From: an uncultured Eggerthellaceae bacterium
Lineage (GTDB): Bacteria > Actinomycetota > Coriobacteriia > Coriobacteriales > Eggerthellaceae
DNA: 64,000 nucleotides
Direction of reading: 5' to 3'
NCBI GenBank assembly: GCA_949840905.1
Contig: CATKXW010000005.1
Coordinates: forward strand, 1-64,000
Shown here: positions 19,671 to 28,707 of the stretch, in pieces
Position numbering within the stretch: position 1 is the first letter of the stretch
How the letters are laid out: each line of letters begins with the position of its first letter
Position numbers and translations under genes: made by a program
Notes under the pieces: model-generated
The model's database searches: none
What the model saw: the letters and a program-made list of their open reading frames with translations, nothing else
Told to the model about the DNA's origin: nothing

Positions 19671-20917
19671 GGGCGTGCTCCGGTGGCGTTGCTGCTATCG
19701 CCGTAGGTGCGGCGGGCGGTCAGGTCGGTATCGGAGGCCGATCCGCTCGTCGAAGAGCTCGAGGCGTTGCTGGCTGCGCTCGATGCGCTCGCGGAGCTAG
19801 AGCCGGATGCGGCCTCTGAGCCCTCGGTGCCCTCTTCGCTGCCGTGCGCTCGTTCGGCCGCTTCTTCCTTGTAGGCGTTCACGAGCTCCCAGGCTTCATC
19901 GAGAGAGCCTACGCGCAGCTCGCCATTGCGAACGCGGTTGGCCGCTCCTGGTGGCAGCGTGTCCACGGACACGTCGGTCACCTGTTGTAACTGGGAGAAC
20001 GAAAGGCCGGCCACCGTGCCGGGCATGCCGGAGTACACGGCCACTTTCCCGTCCACTTCGGCGAGATAGGCGGCGTGGGTGGTCCACCAGCCCAGTGCGA
20101 ATGCCGAGCCGCCTAACAACAACAGCAGCATGGTCACGATAACGAGGGCCGTGATCTTCGTCTTGCGGGCGAAGCGGCGGCGACGCACCTCGGCGAAGCC
20201 GCTGACATCGACCACGATCACGGTGATGTTGTCGAAACCGCCGGCATCGACCGCTTCGCTGACCAGGGCGTCCGCGCAGAATTGCGGGTCGCGGTTGGTG
20301 GAGAGGATGCGGAGTATCTCGTCGTCTTCGAGCATGGTGGTAAGGCCGTCGCTGCACAACAGCAGACGGTCGCCGGTCTCCACGTTGATCTCGAATAGGT
20401 CGGGTTGCATGTAGGGGTCGCTGCCCAGCGCGCGGGTTATCACGGAGCGCTGGGGATGTACGCGGGCTTCCTCGGCCGTTATCTTGCCGGCTTCGATGTA
20501 GTCGGCCATCAGGCTGTGGTCGCGGGTTATCTGCTGGAGGTTGCCACCGTGCAGCAGATAGGCGCGGGAGTCGCCCACCTGAGCTATGACCAAGCGCTCG
20601 TTTTCGAGCATGGCGGCGGTACAGGTGGTTCCCATGCCTTCGCGGCCGCGGCCCTCGTGGGCAGCGCGGATGACAGCGAGGTTCGCCTCCTCCACGGCAG
20701 CGCCCAGGGCAGCAGCATCGGCGGTGCGCGGGGTGTGGTGGGCCACCACGTTCACGGCTATCTCGGAAGCCACTTCTCCGGCGGCGTGGCCGCCCATGCC
20801 GTCGCACACCACGTACAGCGGTGGTTTCACCACCAGGGAGTCTTCGTTATGCTCGCGCAAACAGCCGATGTCGGTACGGCTGCCGAACGAGTTCCTCTGT
20901 GCGCTGCGCAGGCTCAT
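19667..20917 (-). CDS. pstP: PP2C-family Ser/Thr protein phosphatase, membrane-anchored (PstP/Stp type)
   Basis: 416 residues. The catalytic domain (about 1-235) has the PP2C metal-site motifs: RTDIGCLREHNEDS, VVCDGMGGHAAGEVAS, QVGDSRAYLLHGG, LCSDGLTTML and DNITVIVVDV. One transmembrane helix (about 255-280, ITALVIVTMLLLLLGG) follows, then an extracellular domain ending in a long Ser/Ala-rich tail. It removes phosphates placed by the PASTA kinase. Its end overlaps the SEDS-PBP fusion by 4 bp and its start is 7 bp after the FHA gene, so it is within one operon. Confidence 0.95.
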   Translation of the reverse strand: MSLRSAQRNSFGSRTDIGCLREHNEDSLVVKPPLYVVCDGMGGHAAGEVASEIAVNVVAHHTPRTADAAALGAAVEEANLAVIRAAHEGRGREGMGTTCTAAMLENERLVIAQVGDSRAYLLHGGNLQQITRDHSLMADYIEAGKITAEEARVHPQRSVITRALGSDPYMQPDLFEINVETGDRLLLCSDGLTTMLEDDEILRILSTNRDPQFCADALVSEAVDAGGFDNITVIVVDVSGFAEVRRRRFARKTKITALVIVTMLLLLLGGSAFALGWWTTHAAYLAEVDGKVAVYSGMPGTVAGLSFSQLQQVTDVSVDTLPPGAANRVRNGELRVGSLDEAWELVNAYKEEAAERAHGSEEGTEGSEAASGSSSASASSAASNASSSSTSGSASDTDLTARRTYGDSSNATGARP

Positions 20918-20924
20918 GGTTCTC

Positions 20925-21338
20925 TCAACCCTGCCTCACACGGATGACCACGTCGCCCACGTTCACCACGTCTTTGTTGCGCAGCGAGGTGGGGCCTTCG
21001 ATCAGGTTGCCGTTCACGCCGGTGCCGTTGCGCGAATCAAGGTCTTCCACGAACAGGTTCTGGCCCATCAGCTGGAAACGCGCGTGGCGTCCCGACACGT
21101 AGCCGGCGCCGATCACGATGTCGGCCCCCGGCGAGCGGCCCACCACCACCGGTCCGTTCACGTTGATGTTCACGCCGCGCAGCTCTTTGGGACCCTTCTC
21201 GATGGAGAGGGTCCAGGCGCGGTTCTTCTTATTCGAACCCTTCACCATGCCGATGCCCGTCCGCATGATGGCGAACAGGAACAGGTACAGCAGGGCCACG
21301 AACAGCAGGCGGGCTATGAGCAGCACGAAGTCGATCAT
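20925..21338 (-). CDS. fhaB: Small membrane-anchored FHA-domain protein (FhaB/FipA-like)
   Basis: 137 residues: an N-terminal transmembrane helix (about 3-25) and a C-terminal FHA domain with VVVGRSPGADIVI, YVSGRHARF and DLDSRNGTGVNG, the residues that hold phosphothreonine. In mycobacteria FipA (FhaB) is phosphorylated by the PASTA kinase and links it to the division machinery. Here it sits between FhaA and the phosphatase, as in that cluster. Confidence 0.94.
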   Translation of the reverse strand: MIDFVLLIARLLFVALLYLFLFAIMRTGIGMVKGSNKKNRAWTLSIEKGPKELRGVNINVNGPVVVGRSPGADIVIGAGYVSGRHARFQLMGQNLFVEDLDSRNGTGVNGNLIEGPTSLRNKDVVNVGDVVIRVRQG

Positions 21339-21410
21339 CGGGCGATCACAGCCTTCGAGGTGCGGGCGAGCGGGCGGGATATGTAGGCTGAGGCCATGGT
21401 CTGCGACACC

Positions 21411-22781
21411 TTAGGCGGATCGGAAGACCAGCTCGGTGGTGCCGATGACGATGGTGTCGCCCGGTCGCAGCGGTGCCGACTTGATCTGACGGCCGTTGAG
21501 GAACGTGCCGTTGGTCGAGCCGAGGTCGGCGATGATCCAGGTGCCGGAGGGCTCTTGGTGTATCTCGGCGTGGCTGCGGGAGGCGTTGATGTCGGGCACC
21601 ACGATGTCTCGGGCCGATTCGCGGCCGATGCGCATGGGGGCACCGGTGAGCGCGAACACCTGGTCGTTGGTGCGATCGAACAGCTCGGCCTGTGTGACCG
21701 GAGCGGCTTGGCGGAACGGCTGCACGGCAGCCGCGGTGGCCTGCTGGGGCGTGACAGCGGGCGCTGCGGCTTTCAGCTGCTGGGGCTGGGCCGGTTGAGC
21801 CTGGGCTGGCGTGCTGGTGACGTAAGGATCGCCGAACGTGCCGTCGGCGTAGGAGGCTATGGCAGCATCCACATAGCCGTTGGGCAGCGCTGCTGCTTCC
21901 AGGTCGGTGGCGGCTGGAACTTGGGCTGGAACTTGAGCTTGAGCTTGAGGTTGGGGTTGAGCTTGAGGTTGCGGTTGGGGTTGCGCCGGGGCGGCAGCCT
22001 GAGGTTGGACTTGAGCTTGAACTTGAGATGCCAGGGGGTCGTTCAGCGCGGGCATGGCGGCAGCTAAGCCCGCATCGACGGCTCCGGCACCTGCGACCGC
22101 GCCCGCAGCAGGTGCCGGAGAGGCGAAGGAGGGGTCGAGGGGGGCTCCTGTCGGCACTGCGCCTGCGAGAGGGGCAGCAGCCTGGGGGGCCGCCGGGTCG
22201 ACCCCGAGGGGCATGGCCTCGGGACAGGGCATGGCGCTCATAGCGTCCTGCACTGGTTGGGTCGGCGGCGGATAGGCACCCTGGGGCTGCGGTTGCATGG
22301 CCAGCTGCGGCTGCGGCTGACGATGCTGGGGCGTCGCGCCGAAGCCATCGTTGCGCGGAGCAGCCAGTCCGTAGCGCTCCATCTCTTCTTGGCGCAGCTG
22401 ACGCACGAGCGGAGCGGCCACCATCTCGGCTATCACTTCGAACTTCCCGCGCTTGAGCCCTTCGTCGGCGATGAAGCGCACCAGTGGCTGCCCGTCCATG
22501 ACCAAGCCATGCTCCTGAGCCTTCGCCATCAGGTAGGTCTCGGTCTCGCCGGCCAGGGTGGGATAGTATCCGAACATGCGGGCGTCGTCGTCATGGCTGA
22601 TGAGGATGGTGTACAGCGTAGGAGCGAACTGCTTTCCGGCGCCCACCATCTTCTCGCGGCGCATCTGCTTTTCGGCCTTCTTGGCTATCTGTACGGGCGA
22701 GAGCGAAGCGCCCCCCATGCGTTCGGCGGCACCTTCCACGGTATCTTCCATCTTTCCTTCGAATTTGGAGATCAGTCCCAT
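21411..22781 (-). CDS. fhaA: DUF3662/FHA-domain protein (FhaA)
   Basis: 456 residues. The N-terminal domain (about 1-125, MGLISKFEGKMEDTVEGAAE) is the DUF3662 module typical of actinobacterial FhaA. A long Gln/Pro/Ala-rich linker (about 140-365) follows, then an FHA domain (about 375-456: MRIGRESARDIVVPD, SRSHAEIHQ, DLGSTNGTFLNG). FhaA binds the phosphorylated pseudokinase MviN in mycobacteria and so modulates lipid II export. The start at 22779-22781 is preceded by GGGAGAGG. It is the first gene of the minus-strand operon fhaA-fhaB-pstP-ftsW::pbp. Confidence 0.95.
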   Translation of the reverse strand: MGLISKFEGKMEDTVEGAAERMGGASLSPVQIAKKAEKQMRREKMVGAGKQFAPTLYTILISHDDDARMFGYYPTLAGETETYLMAKAQEHGLVMDGQPLVRFIADEGLKRGKFEVIAEMVAAPLVRQLRQEEMERYGLAAPRNDGFGATPQHRQPQPQLAMQPQPQGAYPPPTQPVQDAMSAMPCPEAMPLGVDPAAPQAAAPLAGAVPTGAPLDPSFASPAPAAGAVAGAGAVDAGLAAAMPALNDPLASQVQAQVQPQAAAPAQPQPQPQAQPQPQAQAQVPAQVPAATDLEAAALPNGYVDAAIASYADGTFGDPYVTSTPAQAQPAQPQQLKAAAPAVTPQQATAAAVQPFRQAAPVTQAELFDRTNDQVFALTGAPMRIGRESARDIVVPDINASRSHAEIHQEPSGTWIIADLGSTNGTFLNGRQIKSAPLRPGDTIVIGTTELVFRSA

Positions 22782-22884
22782 GAACCTCTCCCTTTCGGGG
22801 TCCGCGTAGCGCGTACCGCCGCAGCATATGAACATCGGTACGATTGTGAGCGTTTTGTAACCTCAATATGATGCCACAACTATA

Positions 22885-22890
22885 TATAAT
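22885..22890 (+). promoter_or_regulatory. Candidate -10 box for uspA
   Basis: TATAAT lies about 105 nt upstream of the UspA ATG in the AT-rich gap between the divergent fhaA and uspA genes. No good -35 matches at 16-18 bp. Confidence 0.35.
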
Positions 22891-22994
22891 GTACAAAAGA
22901 GGAGGCCTCGAATCCGCCGAATTCGCGGAAGGTTCGCGGCGTCTGCGACCCCGTGGCCTTGCTACGGATCTTAGACGGAAAGGATGATGCCATC

Positions 22995-23486
22995 ATGTAT
23001 CAGAAGGTTTTGGTTCCCTACGACCTGTCCGACCCGGCGCGTCATGCTTTCGGCGCAGCGCTCGACCTGGTGAAGGGGGTTGACGGCTCGAAGGTGACCG
23101 TGCTGTTCGTGGAGGACTGGCACGACTACAACGCCGAGACGTTCAAGATCGCTTCGCGCATGTCGGGCGTGTTGGGCGATTCCCTCGACATGGACGCCAT
23201 CGCTGGTGTGAGCGAGGAAGCCGCAGCTCAAGCCACCGAGAAGGTGTCTGCCGACATCGCGTCGGTGCTGGACGAGCGCGGCAGCGTGCTGGAAGAGACC
23301 AACCTGTTCGAGATCGCGGTCATCAACGGTTCTCCCCACGACTCCATCACCGCCTATGCCGACGAAGGCGATTACGATTGCATCGTCATGGGCCATCGCG
23401 GGTTGGGCGCTGTGCGCGGCATGCTCGGCAGTGTGTGCTACTCGGTGCTGCACAAGACGAACAAGCCGGTGCTCATCGTCAAGTAG
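22995..23486 (+). CDS. Universal stress protein, UspA family
   Basis: 163 residues. It starts MYQKVLVPYDLSDPA, the standard first strand of the family, and ends with the ATP-binding motif GHRGLGAVRGMLGSVCYSVL and KPVLIVK. The glycines and serine of that motif suggest it binds ATP, like the UspFG/MJ0577 branch. The ATG at 22995 has AAAGGATG upstream; an earlier GTG would add 14 non-homologous residues. It stands alone, divergent from fhaA. Confidence 0.94.
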   Translation: MYQKVLVPYDLSDPARHAFGAALDLVKGVDGSKVTVLFVEDWHDYNAETFKIASRMSGVLGDSLDMDAIAGVSEEAAAQATEKVSADIASVLDERGSVLEETNLFEIAVINGSPHDSITAYADEGDYDCIVMGHRGLGAVRGMLGSVCYSVLHKTNKPVLIVK

Positions 23487-23549
23487 CCTTGCCGTCGCTG
23501 ACGTTTCGGCCGCCCGCGCCATCTTGCGCTCCACCTGCTCAGGGTGTGC

Positions 23550-23555
23550 TATAAT
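23550..23555 (+). promoter_or_regulatory. -10 box of the tRNA-Thr gene
   Basis: TATAAT with a TG two bases upstream (extended -10), 15 bp before the tRNA. The -35 is weak. Confidence 0.5.
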
Positions 23556-23569
23556 CGTCGGGCTAATCC

Positions 23570-23645
23570 GCCAACGTGGCTCAGCTGGTAGAGCAACGCA
23601 CTCGTAATGCGTAGGTCAGCGGTTCGAATCCGCTCGTTGGCTCCA
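23570..23645 (+). tRNA. tRNA-Thr (anticodon CGT)
   Basis: The acceptor stem GCCAACG pairs with CGTTGGC. The D arm includes GCTCAGCTGGTAGAGC. The anticodon stem-loop is ACGCA-CTCGTAA-TGCGT, giving CGT. The T arm contains GGTTCGAATCC. The 3' CCA is encoded. A terminator follows directly. Confidence 0.97.
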
Positions 23646-23653
23646 GAAGCATC

Positions 23654-23694
23654 ACAGGCTAGCAGGCACATTCCGCCTGCTAGCCTGTTCTTTT
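23654..23694 (+). terminator. Intrinsic terminator after tRNA-Thr
   Basis: A perfect 14-bp stem (23654-23667 with 23675-23688) with a 7-nt loop is followed by TCTTTT. Confidence 0.9.
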
Positions 23695-24063
23695 ATATCC
23701 CAAGATGCTATAACCCTTCCCTCCTCTTTCCTCCCCTCGGTAACGGTGCCCCGCCTAGTTCAGGCAGCGCCGGCCGATCATGAAGCTGGGGTTACCTTGG
23801 TGGGAGGGAGGGGGCCGACTTCCTTCTTTTCGCCAACACCGTCCGCCAGCCCTTCCTCATCACCATAAGGCCGATGACCCCGGTAACGACGAGCGATACA
23901 TCGCATACCGCGACAACCGTTCGAGGGTCCATGGGCAGCTTCTTTCTCGAAGCTGCCCGCACGTGACGAAGCGTCGCCGCCATCGTAGCGCTTCAGCGCT
24001 TTTAGGTTTAAGCTGAGGGCCGATACGAAGAAGAAAGGACCTGCAAGAAAGGACCTGTGCCCC
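23695..24063. other. Gap before the aminopeptidase, no clear gene
   Basis: It contains a perfect 10-bp stem hairpin (23933-23942 with 23949-23958) and a duplicated AGAAAGGACCTG just upstream of the aminopeptidase start, the second copy serving as ribosome site. A minus-strand frame of 46 codons (start 23932) has one hydrophobic stretch but no supporting signals. Confidence 0.5.
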
Positions 24064-25503
24064 ATGGAACACGAAGTGGCTTGGAAGAAATACGACGATG
24101 CGGCGCTGAATGACGTGGAAGCGCTGGCAGCTGACTACATCGATTTCATCTCGGAGAACAAGACCGAGCGCGAGTGCGTGGAGGCGGCTTTGGCCCGGGC
24201 CGAGGCTGCGGGCTATCGTTCGCTGCAAGAGGCGGTGGCTACCGGCGAGCCTTTGAAGCCAGGTGATAAGGTGTGGGCCATCACTCACAACAAGACCATC
24301 ATGCTGGTGCATCTGGGCACTGACGACCTCGCGCGGGGTCTGAACATCCTGGGTGCCCACGTCGACTCGCCGCGCCTCGACGTGAAGCAGAACCCCTTGT
24401 ATGAATCCAACGGCTTCGTGCTGCTGGACACCCACTACTACGGCGGCATCAAGAACTACCAATGGGTGGCGCTGCCGCTGGCGCTCCATGGCGTGGTGGC
24501 GAAGAAGGACGGCACCGTGGTAGCTGTGAGCATCGGCGAGGACCCATCTGACCCGGTGTTCTGCGTGACCGACCTTCTGCCGCATCTGGGCCAGCAGCAG
24601 CTGAAGAAGGACGGCAGCAAGGTGGTGGAGGGCGAAGATCTCGACCTTCTGGTAGGCAACCGTCCGCTGCCGGGAGCCGAGGGCGAAGACGGCGAGGAGC
24701 TTTCCGAAGAGAAGAAGGTCCGCGCCAAGGCGAAGAAGGAACCGGTGAAGGCGCTGGTGCTGAGCTTGCTGGAGCAGAAGTACGGCATCACCGAGGAGGA
24801 CTTTCTCTCTGCCGAGCTCGAAGCGGTGCCTGCCGGTCGTGCCCGCGAGCTGGGCTTCGATCGTTCCATGGTGATCGGTTATGGTCAAGACGATCGGGTG
24901 TGCGCGTTCACGTCGTTGGCAGCCCAGCTGGCGCTGGCTGCGGAGACGCCTGCGCGCACAGCGGTGACCATATTGGTGGATAAAGAGGAGATAGGCTCCG
25001 TAGGCGCGAGCGGCATGACTTCGCAGTTCTTCGAGAATACCATGGCTGAAGTGCTCGCTTGCGCGGGCGTGAGCGATCCGCTGGCCCTCCGTCGATGCTT
25101 GGCGGCATCGCGCATGTTGTCCTCAGACGTGTCGGCCGGTTTCGATCCGGCGTACAGCTCGGTGTTCGAGACGAAGAACGCGGCCTTTCTGGGGCGCGGC
25201 CTGGTGTTCAACAAGTACACCGGCTCGCGCGGCAAGAGCGGTTCCAACGATGCTGATGCGGAATACGTGGCGCTGGTGCGCCGCGTCATGGATGAGGCAG
25301 ATGTCAGCTTCCAGACCGCCGAGCTGGGCAAGGTCGATGCCGGCGGCGGTGGCACCATCGCCTACATCCCCGCCAAGTACGGTATGGACGTCATCGACTC
25401 GGGCGTGGCCGTGCTATCCATGCACGCCCCCTGGGAAGTGACCAGCAAGGCCGACCTGTACGAGGCACGCCGGGGCTATGAGGCGTTCCTGCGAGCGGAG
25501 TAG
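24064..25503 (+). CDS. apeB: M18-family metalloaminopeptidase (aspartyl aminopeptidase-like)
   Basis: 479 residues. The zinc-site motifs of the M18 family are present: GAHVDSPRLD (His/Asp), DKEEIGSVGASGM (catalytic Glu), SSDVSAGFDP, and the C-terminal metal-ligand histidine in SMHAPWE. A flexible acidic and lysine-rich insert (about residues 210-240) interrupts the dimerisation domain. Members form large dodecamers that remove N-terminal acidic or other residues from peptides in the cytosol. The ATG at 24064 has AGAAAGGACC upstream. It is a single-gene unit followed by a hairpin. Confidence 0.94.
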   Translation: MEHEVAWKKYDDAALNDVEALAADYIDFISENKTERECVEAALARAEAAGYRSLQEAVATGEPLKPGDKVWAITHNKTIMLVHLGTDDLARGLNILGAHVDSPRLDVKQNPLYESNGFVLLDTHYYGGIKNYQWVALPLALHGVVAKKDGTVVAVSIGEDPSDPVFCVTDLLPHLGQQQLKKDGSKVVEGEDLDLLVGNRPLPGAEGEDGEELSEEKKVRAKAKKEPVKALVLSLLEQKYGITEEDFLSAELEAVPAGRARELGFDRSMVIGYGQDDRVCAFTSLAAQLALAAETPARTAVTILVDKEEIGSVGASGMTSQFFENTMAEVLACAGVSDPLALRRCLAASRMLSSDVSAGFDPAYSSVFETKNAAFLGRGLVFNKYTGSRGKSGSNDADAEYVALVRRVMDEADVSFQTAELGKVDAGGGGTIAYIPAKYGMDVIDSGVAVLSMHAPWEVTSKADLYEARRGYEAFLRAE

Positions 25504-25530
25504 CGCGTCCATGATGCGATAGGGCTGTTC

Positions 25531-25558
25531 GCGCTGCCATCGTTTCCGATGGCAGCGC
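25531..25558 (+). terminator. Hairpin after the aminopeptidase gene
   Basis: A perfect 12-bp stem (25531-25542 with 25547-25558) with loop TTTC lies 28 bp past the stop codon. No U-run follows directly; repeat copy B begins 5 bp further on. Confidence 0.5.
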
Positions 25559-25563
25559 AAGTT

Positions 25564-25716
25564 GGTGCAAATTTTGGGAGTTTTGTACAAATTTTTCTCT
25601 GACCGGTCATGCTAGAAACAGGAAGCCCCAACAAAACCCCAGGTCGCGTTTTTTCTTGCGGCGATCTACGCCCTTTCGGAGCGGAAGATCTGTACAAAAC
25701 TCCCAAAATTTGCACC
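25564..25716 (+). mobile_element. 153-bp element with 26-bp terminal inverted repeats, copy B
   Basis: Ends 25564-25589 and 25691-25716 are perfect inverted copies, identical to those of copy A; the interior is again 101 bp but largely different. It contains CCAGGTCGCG, related to the core of A and C but not at the same offset. Orientation is arbitrary. Confidence 0.8.
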
Positions 25717-25954
25717 GACTAGAGCCATTATCGCGCCGAAGGAGCATCTGCACGTGGTTCTTATGCACCTGCGTAACAGAGACGCGGTGCAGCCCACGTT
25801 TTACGGTAATTGTGGTAACCTTTTCGTCACAGTTTTCACCGGCGGTCGCTTGGGGCGCTACCATGAACGGTCGAAAGACCGAACCAGGCGCGGTGCCGGC
25901 GCAGGAGCTCGCTTCCGAGGATGCGGCTCGCTGCGATGATCTTTGGAGGAAAGA

Positions 25955-26254
25955 ATGAAGGTTTTCGGTTTAGGCGTTCCCGAGCTGCTCATCATCCTTG
26001 CGGTCATCCTCATCATCTTCGGCCCGAAGAATCTGCCCAAACTGGGTAGCGCTCTGGGCAAGACGGTGAAGAACCTGCGCGATGGCATGGGCATCGACAA
26101 GAAGAAGAAGGCCGATGAAGCCGACGAAGAGGTGGAAGGCGAAGCCGTCATCGAGGAAGTGGTCGACGAGAAGACCCACGAGAAGGCGACGAGCGCTGAT
26201 GAGCCCACCACCACGGTCAAGAAGAAAGTGGTCGTGAAGAAGAAGCTCGACTAG
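25955..26254 (+). CDS. tatA: Sec-independent protein translocase subunit TatA
   Basis: 99 residues: one N-terminal transmembrane helix (VPELLIILAVILIIFG), the FGPKNLPKLG hinge and an amphipathic helix (GKTVKNLRDGM), the TatA/B signature. The rest is an acidic then lysine-rich tail ending KKKVVVKKKLD. TatA forms the pore that exports folded proteins. The ATG at 25955 has GGAGGAAAGA immediately upstream. No tatC is nearby. Confidence 0.92.
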   Translation: MKVFGLGVPELLIILAVILIIFGPKNLPKLGSALGKTVKNLRDGMGIDKKKKADEADEEVEGEAVIEEVVDEKTHEKATSADEPTTTVKKKVVVKKKLD

Positions 26255-26393
26255 CGGCCGTTCGCTTCTACGCGTTCCGCTTTTTGCTCGCACGGCGGTC
26301 GCGGCGCATCCTTGCGAGCATACATAGTGATTCCAACGAGCATGCACGCTTTTCATCGAAGCGTGCTGCTTTCGTGAAAGGGGCATGACGTCC

Positions 26394-26864
26394 ATGGCTG
26401 ATAGCAACTATATCCTCACCCAAGAGGGTCGCGATAAGCTCGAAGAAGAACTGCATTATCTGGAGACCGAGAAGCGCGCCGAGATCGGTGAGCGCATCCG
26501 TGTGGCACGCGAGTTCGGCGACATCTCCGAGAACTCCGAGTACGACGATGCGAAGAACGAGCAGGGCATGATGGAGGCGCGTATCGCCGAGATCAGTCAC
26601 ATCCTGTCGGAGGCGACGGTGGTGAACACGCCGAAGCGTTCGAGCAAGGTGAACATCGGCTCCATCGTCACCGTGTCCATGGATGGTCGTGAGCGCGTGT
26701 TCACCATCGTGGGTGCCGCCGAGAGCGACGTTGCCGAGGGTAAGATATCCAACGAGAGTCCGGTAGGCGCTGCGCTGCTGGGCCACAAGAAGGGCGACGA
26801 GGTGGAAGCGACCGGCCCGACCGGCAAAGCCATCAAGATGACCATCGTCAAGATCGACCATTAG
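26394..26864 (+). CDS. greA: Transcription elongation factor GreA
   Basis: 156 residues with the N-terminal antiparallel coiled coil (LTQEGRDKLEEELHYLETEKR, acidic tip DISENSEYDDAK) and the C-terminal FKBP-like domain (NIGSIVTV to TGKAIKMTIVKI). It enters the RNA polymerase secondary channel and triggers cleavage of backtracked RNA. Two ATGs are possible; the second (26394) fits the GAAAGGGG site better than the one at 26385, which lies too close to it. LysS follows in the same direction after 183 bp. Confidence 0.97.
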   Translation: MADSNYILTQEGRDKLEEELHYLETEKRAEIGERIRVAREFGDISENSEYDDAKNEQGMMEARIAEISHILSEATVVNTPKRSSKVNIGSIVTVSMDGRERVFTIVGAAESDVAEGKISNESPVGAALLGHKKGDEVEATGPTGKAIKMTIVKIDH

Positions 26865-27047
26865 GTTACGTCGGGCCTGGCGGGACCGACGTCACGAAGC
26901 TTTCACTGCGGCTTGTCGTGGCACGCCATCTGGCTCTTTGTTTCGGACGCGGCGTTGGCCTAAGCCAACTTGGCCCGAAGGCGGGGCCAGATAACGCACT
27001 ACGACAACCCTCGCTGTCTCGCAAGCGACCTGGATCAAGGGGAAGAG
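26865..27047 (+). other. Leader between greA and lysS with two hairpins
   Basis: Near 26955-26970 is GTTGGC-ctaa-GCCAAC, followed at once by a GGCCC/GGGCC hairpin, both before the lysS ribosome site. A short structured leader is possible; no T-box or known riboswitch motif was seen. Confidence 0.35.
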
Positions 27048-28541
27048 ATGACTGAAGAGAACATTGAATTGATCGAAGACGACCCCATCGAGGTTCGACG
27101 GAGCAAGCGGGAGGCGCTGATCGCGGCGGGGATCGATCCCTACGGCCACGCCTTCGATATGTCTCACCACATCGCCGAGCTCGACGAGACCTACAGCGGT
27201 CTGGAAGACGGCGAATCCACCGAAGACGAGGTCACCATCGCTGGTCGCGTGATGGCCAAGCGCGTGCAGGGGAAGATCATCTTCCTCGAACTGCAGGACT
27301 CCACCAGTACCATCCAGCTGTTCTGCCGTATCAACGCTTTGGGCGAAGAGGCATTCGAGGCGCTGAAGGACCTCGATGTGGGCGATTGGCTCGGCGTGCA
27401 CGGCACTATGATGCGCACGCGCCGCGGCCAGCTTTCGGTGGCGGTCGATAGCTTCGAGTTGCTGTCGAAGAGCCTGCGTCCTCTGCCGGAGAAGTTCCAC
27501 GGCCTGACCGACAAGGAGACGCGCTATCGCCAGCGCTATGTCGACCTGGTGGTCAATCCTGGGGTGCGCGAGGTGTTCGAGAAGCGCTTCAAGATAGTGT
27601 CGGCCATCCGTCGCTACATGGAGGACCAGGGCTTCTACGAGGTGGAGACTCCGTTTCTGCATGGCATCATCGGCGGCGCGAACGCCAAGCCGTTCGTCAC
27701 CCACTTCAATGCGCTCGATCGCGACTATTACCTGCGCATCGCCACCGAGCTACCATTGAAGCGCCTGTTGGTGGGCGGTTTCGAGAAAGTGTTCGAGATC
27801 GGCCGTCAGTTCCGCAACGAGGGCATGGATCCTTACCACAACCCCGAGTTCACCACTATGGAAGCATATCAGGCCTTCACTGATCTGTCCGGCATGATGC
27901 GCTTGACCCAGGGCTTCGTGCAGGCTGCGGCCCAGGCCGCGTGCGGCATGTTACAGGTGGAATATCAGGGCACCACCATCGACCTGTCCGGCGATTGGCG
28001 CGTGGCCACCATGATGGAGCTGGCCAGCGAGGGTGCTGGCGAGGAGGTCAGCTTCGAGCGCAGCCGCGAGGAGCTGGTGAGCATCCTGGAACGTGGCGGC
28101 GGTCATGCAGAGGACGCCTGGGGCAAGGGCAAGCTGATCGCCGAGATATTCGAGGCCTTCGCGGAAGACAAGATCGTGCAGCCCACCTTCGTGACCGACC
28201 ACCCGCTGGAGGTGAGCCCGCTGGCGAAGAAGAGCCCCGATGATCCCGAGGTCACCCAACGCTTCGAGCTGTTCATCTGCGGTCATGAGTACGCTAATGC
28301 CTTCACCGAGCTGAACGACCCGGTCGACCAGGCCGAGCGCTTCCGCGCTCAAGTGGCTGCTAAGGACATGGGCGATGACGAGGCCATGGGCTTCGACGCT
28401 GACTACATCCGCGCCCTCGAATACGGCATGCCGCCCGCCGGCGGCGTGGGCGTGGGCATCGACCGTTTGGTCATGCTCCTCGCTGATGCCCCTACCATCC
28501 GCGATGTCCTGCTGTTCCCGCACATGAGGGATGAGGTGTAA
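27048..28541 (+). CDS. lysS: Lysyl-tRNA synthetase, class II
   Basis: 497 residues. The N-terminal OB-fold anticodon domain (about 55-170: VTIAGRVMAKRVQGKIIFLEL) is followed by the class II core: motif 1 near RRYMEDQGFYEVETP, motif 2 in GRQFRNEGMDPYHNPEFT, and motif 3 in GVGIDRLVMLL. It charges tRNA-Lys. The ATG at 27048 has AAGGGGAAGAG upstream; the frame extends 26 codons further but without a site. No terminator is evident downstream. Confidence 0.97.
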   Translation: MTEENIELIEDDPIEVRRSKREALIAAGIDPYGHAFDMSHHIAELDETYSGLEDGESTEDEVTIAGRVMAKRVQGKIIFLELQDSTSTIQLFCRINALGEEAFEALKDLDVGDWLGVHGTMMRTRRGQLSVAVDSFELLSKSLRPLPEKFHGLTDKETRYRQRYVDLVVNPGVREVFEKRFKIVSAIRRYMEDQGFYEVETPFLHGIIGGANAKPFVTHFNALDRDYYLRIATELPLKRLLVGGFEKVFEIGRQFRNEGMDPYHNPEFTTMEAYQAFTDLSGMMRLTQGFVQAAAQAACGMLQVEYQGTTIDLSGDWRVATMMELASEGAGEEVSFERSREELVSILERGGGHAEDAWGKGKLIAEIFEAFAEDKIVQPTFVTDHPLEVSPLAKKSPDDPEVTQRFELFICGHEYANAFTELNDPVDQAERFRAQVAAKDMGDDEAMGFDADYIRALEYGMPPAGGVGVGIDRLVMLLADAPTIRDVLLFPHMRDEV

Positions 28542-28707
28542 GACGGTCAGCTCTGGGATGGCATGGCTTTCTGCCAGGTCGAAGCGCGGAACTCGTAAGT
28601 AACTCGCTATGGTCCAAGCTCCCTCCCAAGGAGGAGGGGTGGATATGTATTGGGCCTTTTGACGAGGGGGACTAGTTCGTCATCGATGGACGCTTCTTCG
28701 GTGATTC

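Noticed and set aside
23792-23932. 46-codon minus-strand frame with one hydrophobic stretch
   Set aside because: The start lies beside a hairpin, no promoter or ribosome site is evident, and low conservation is likely.
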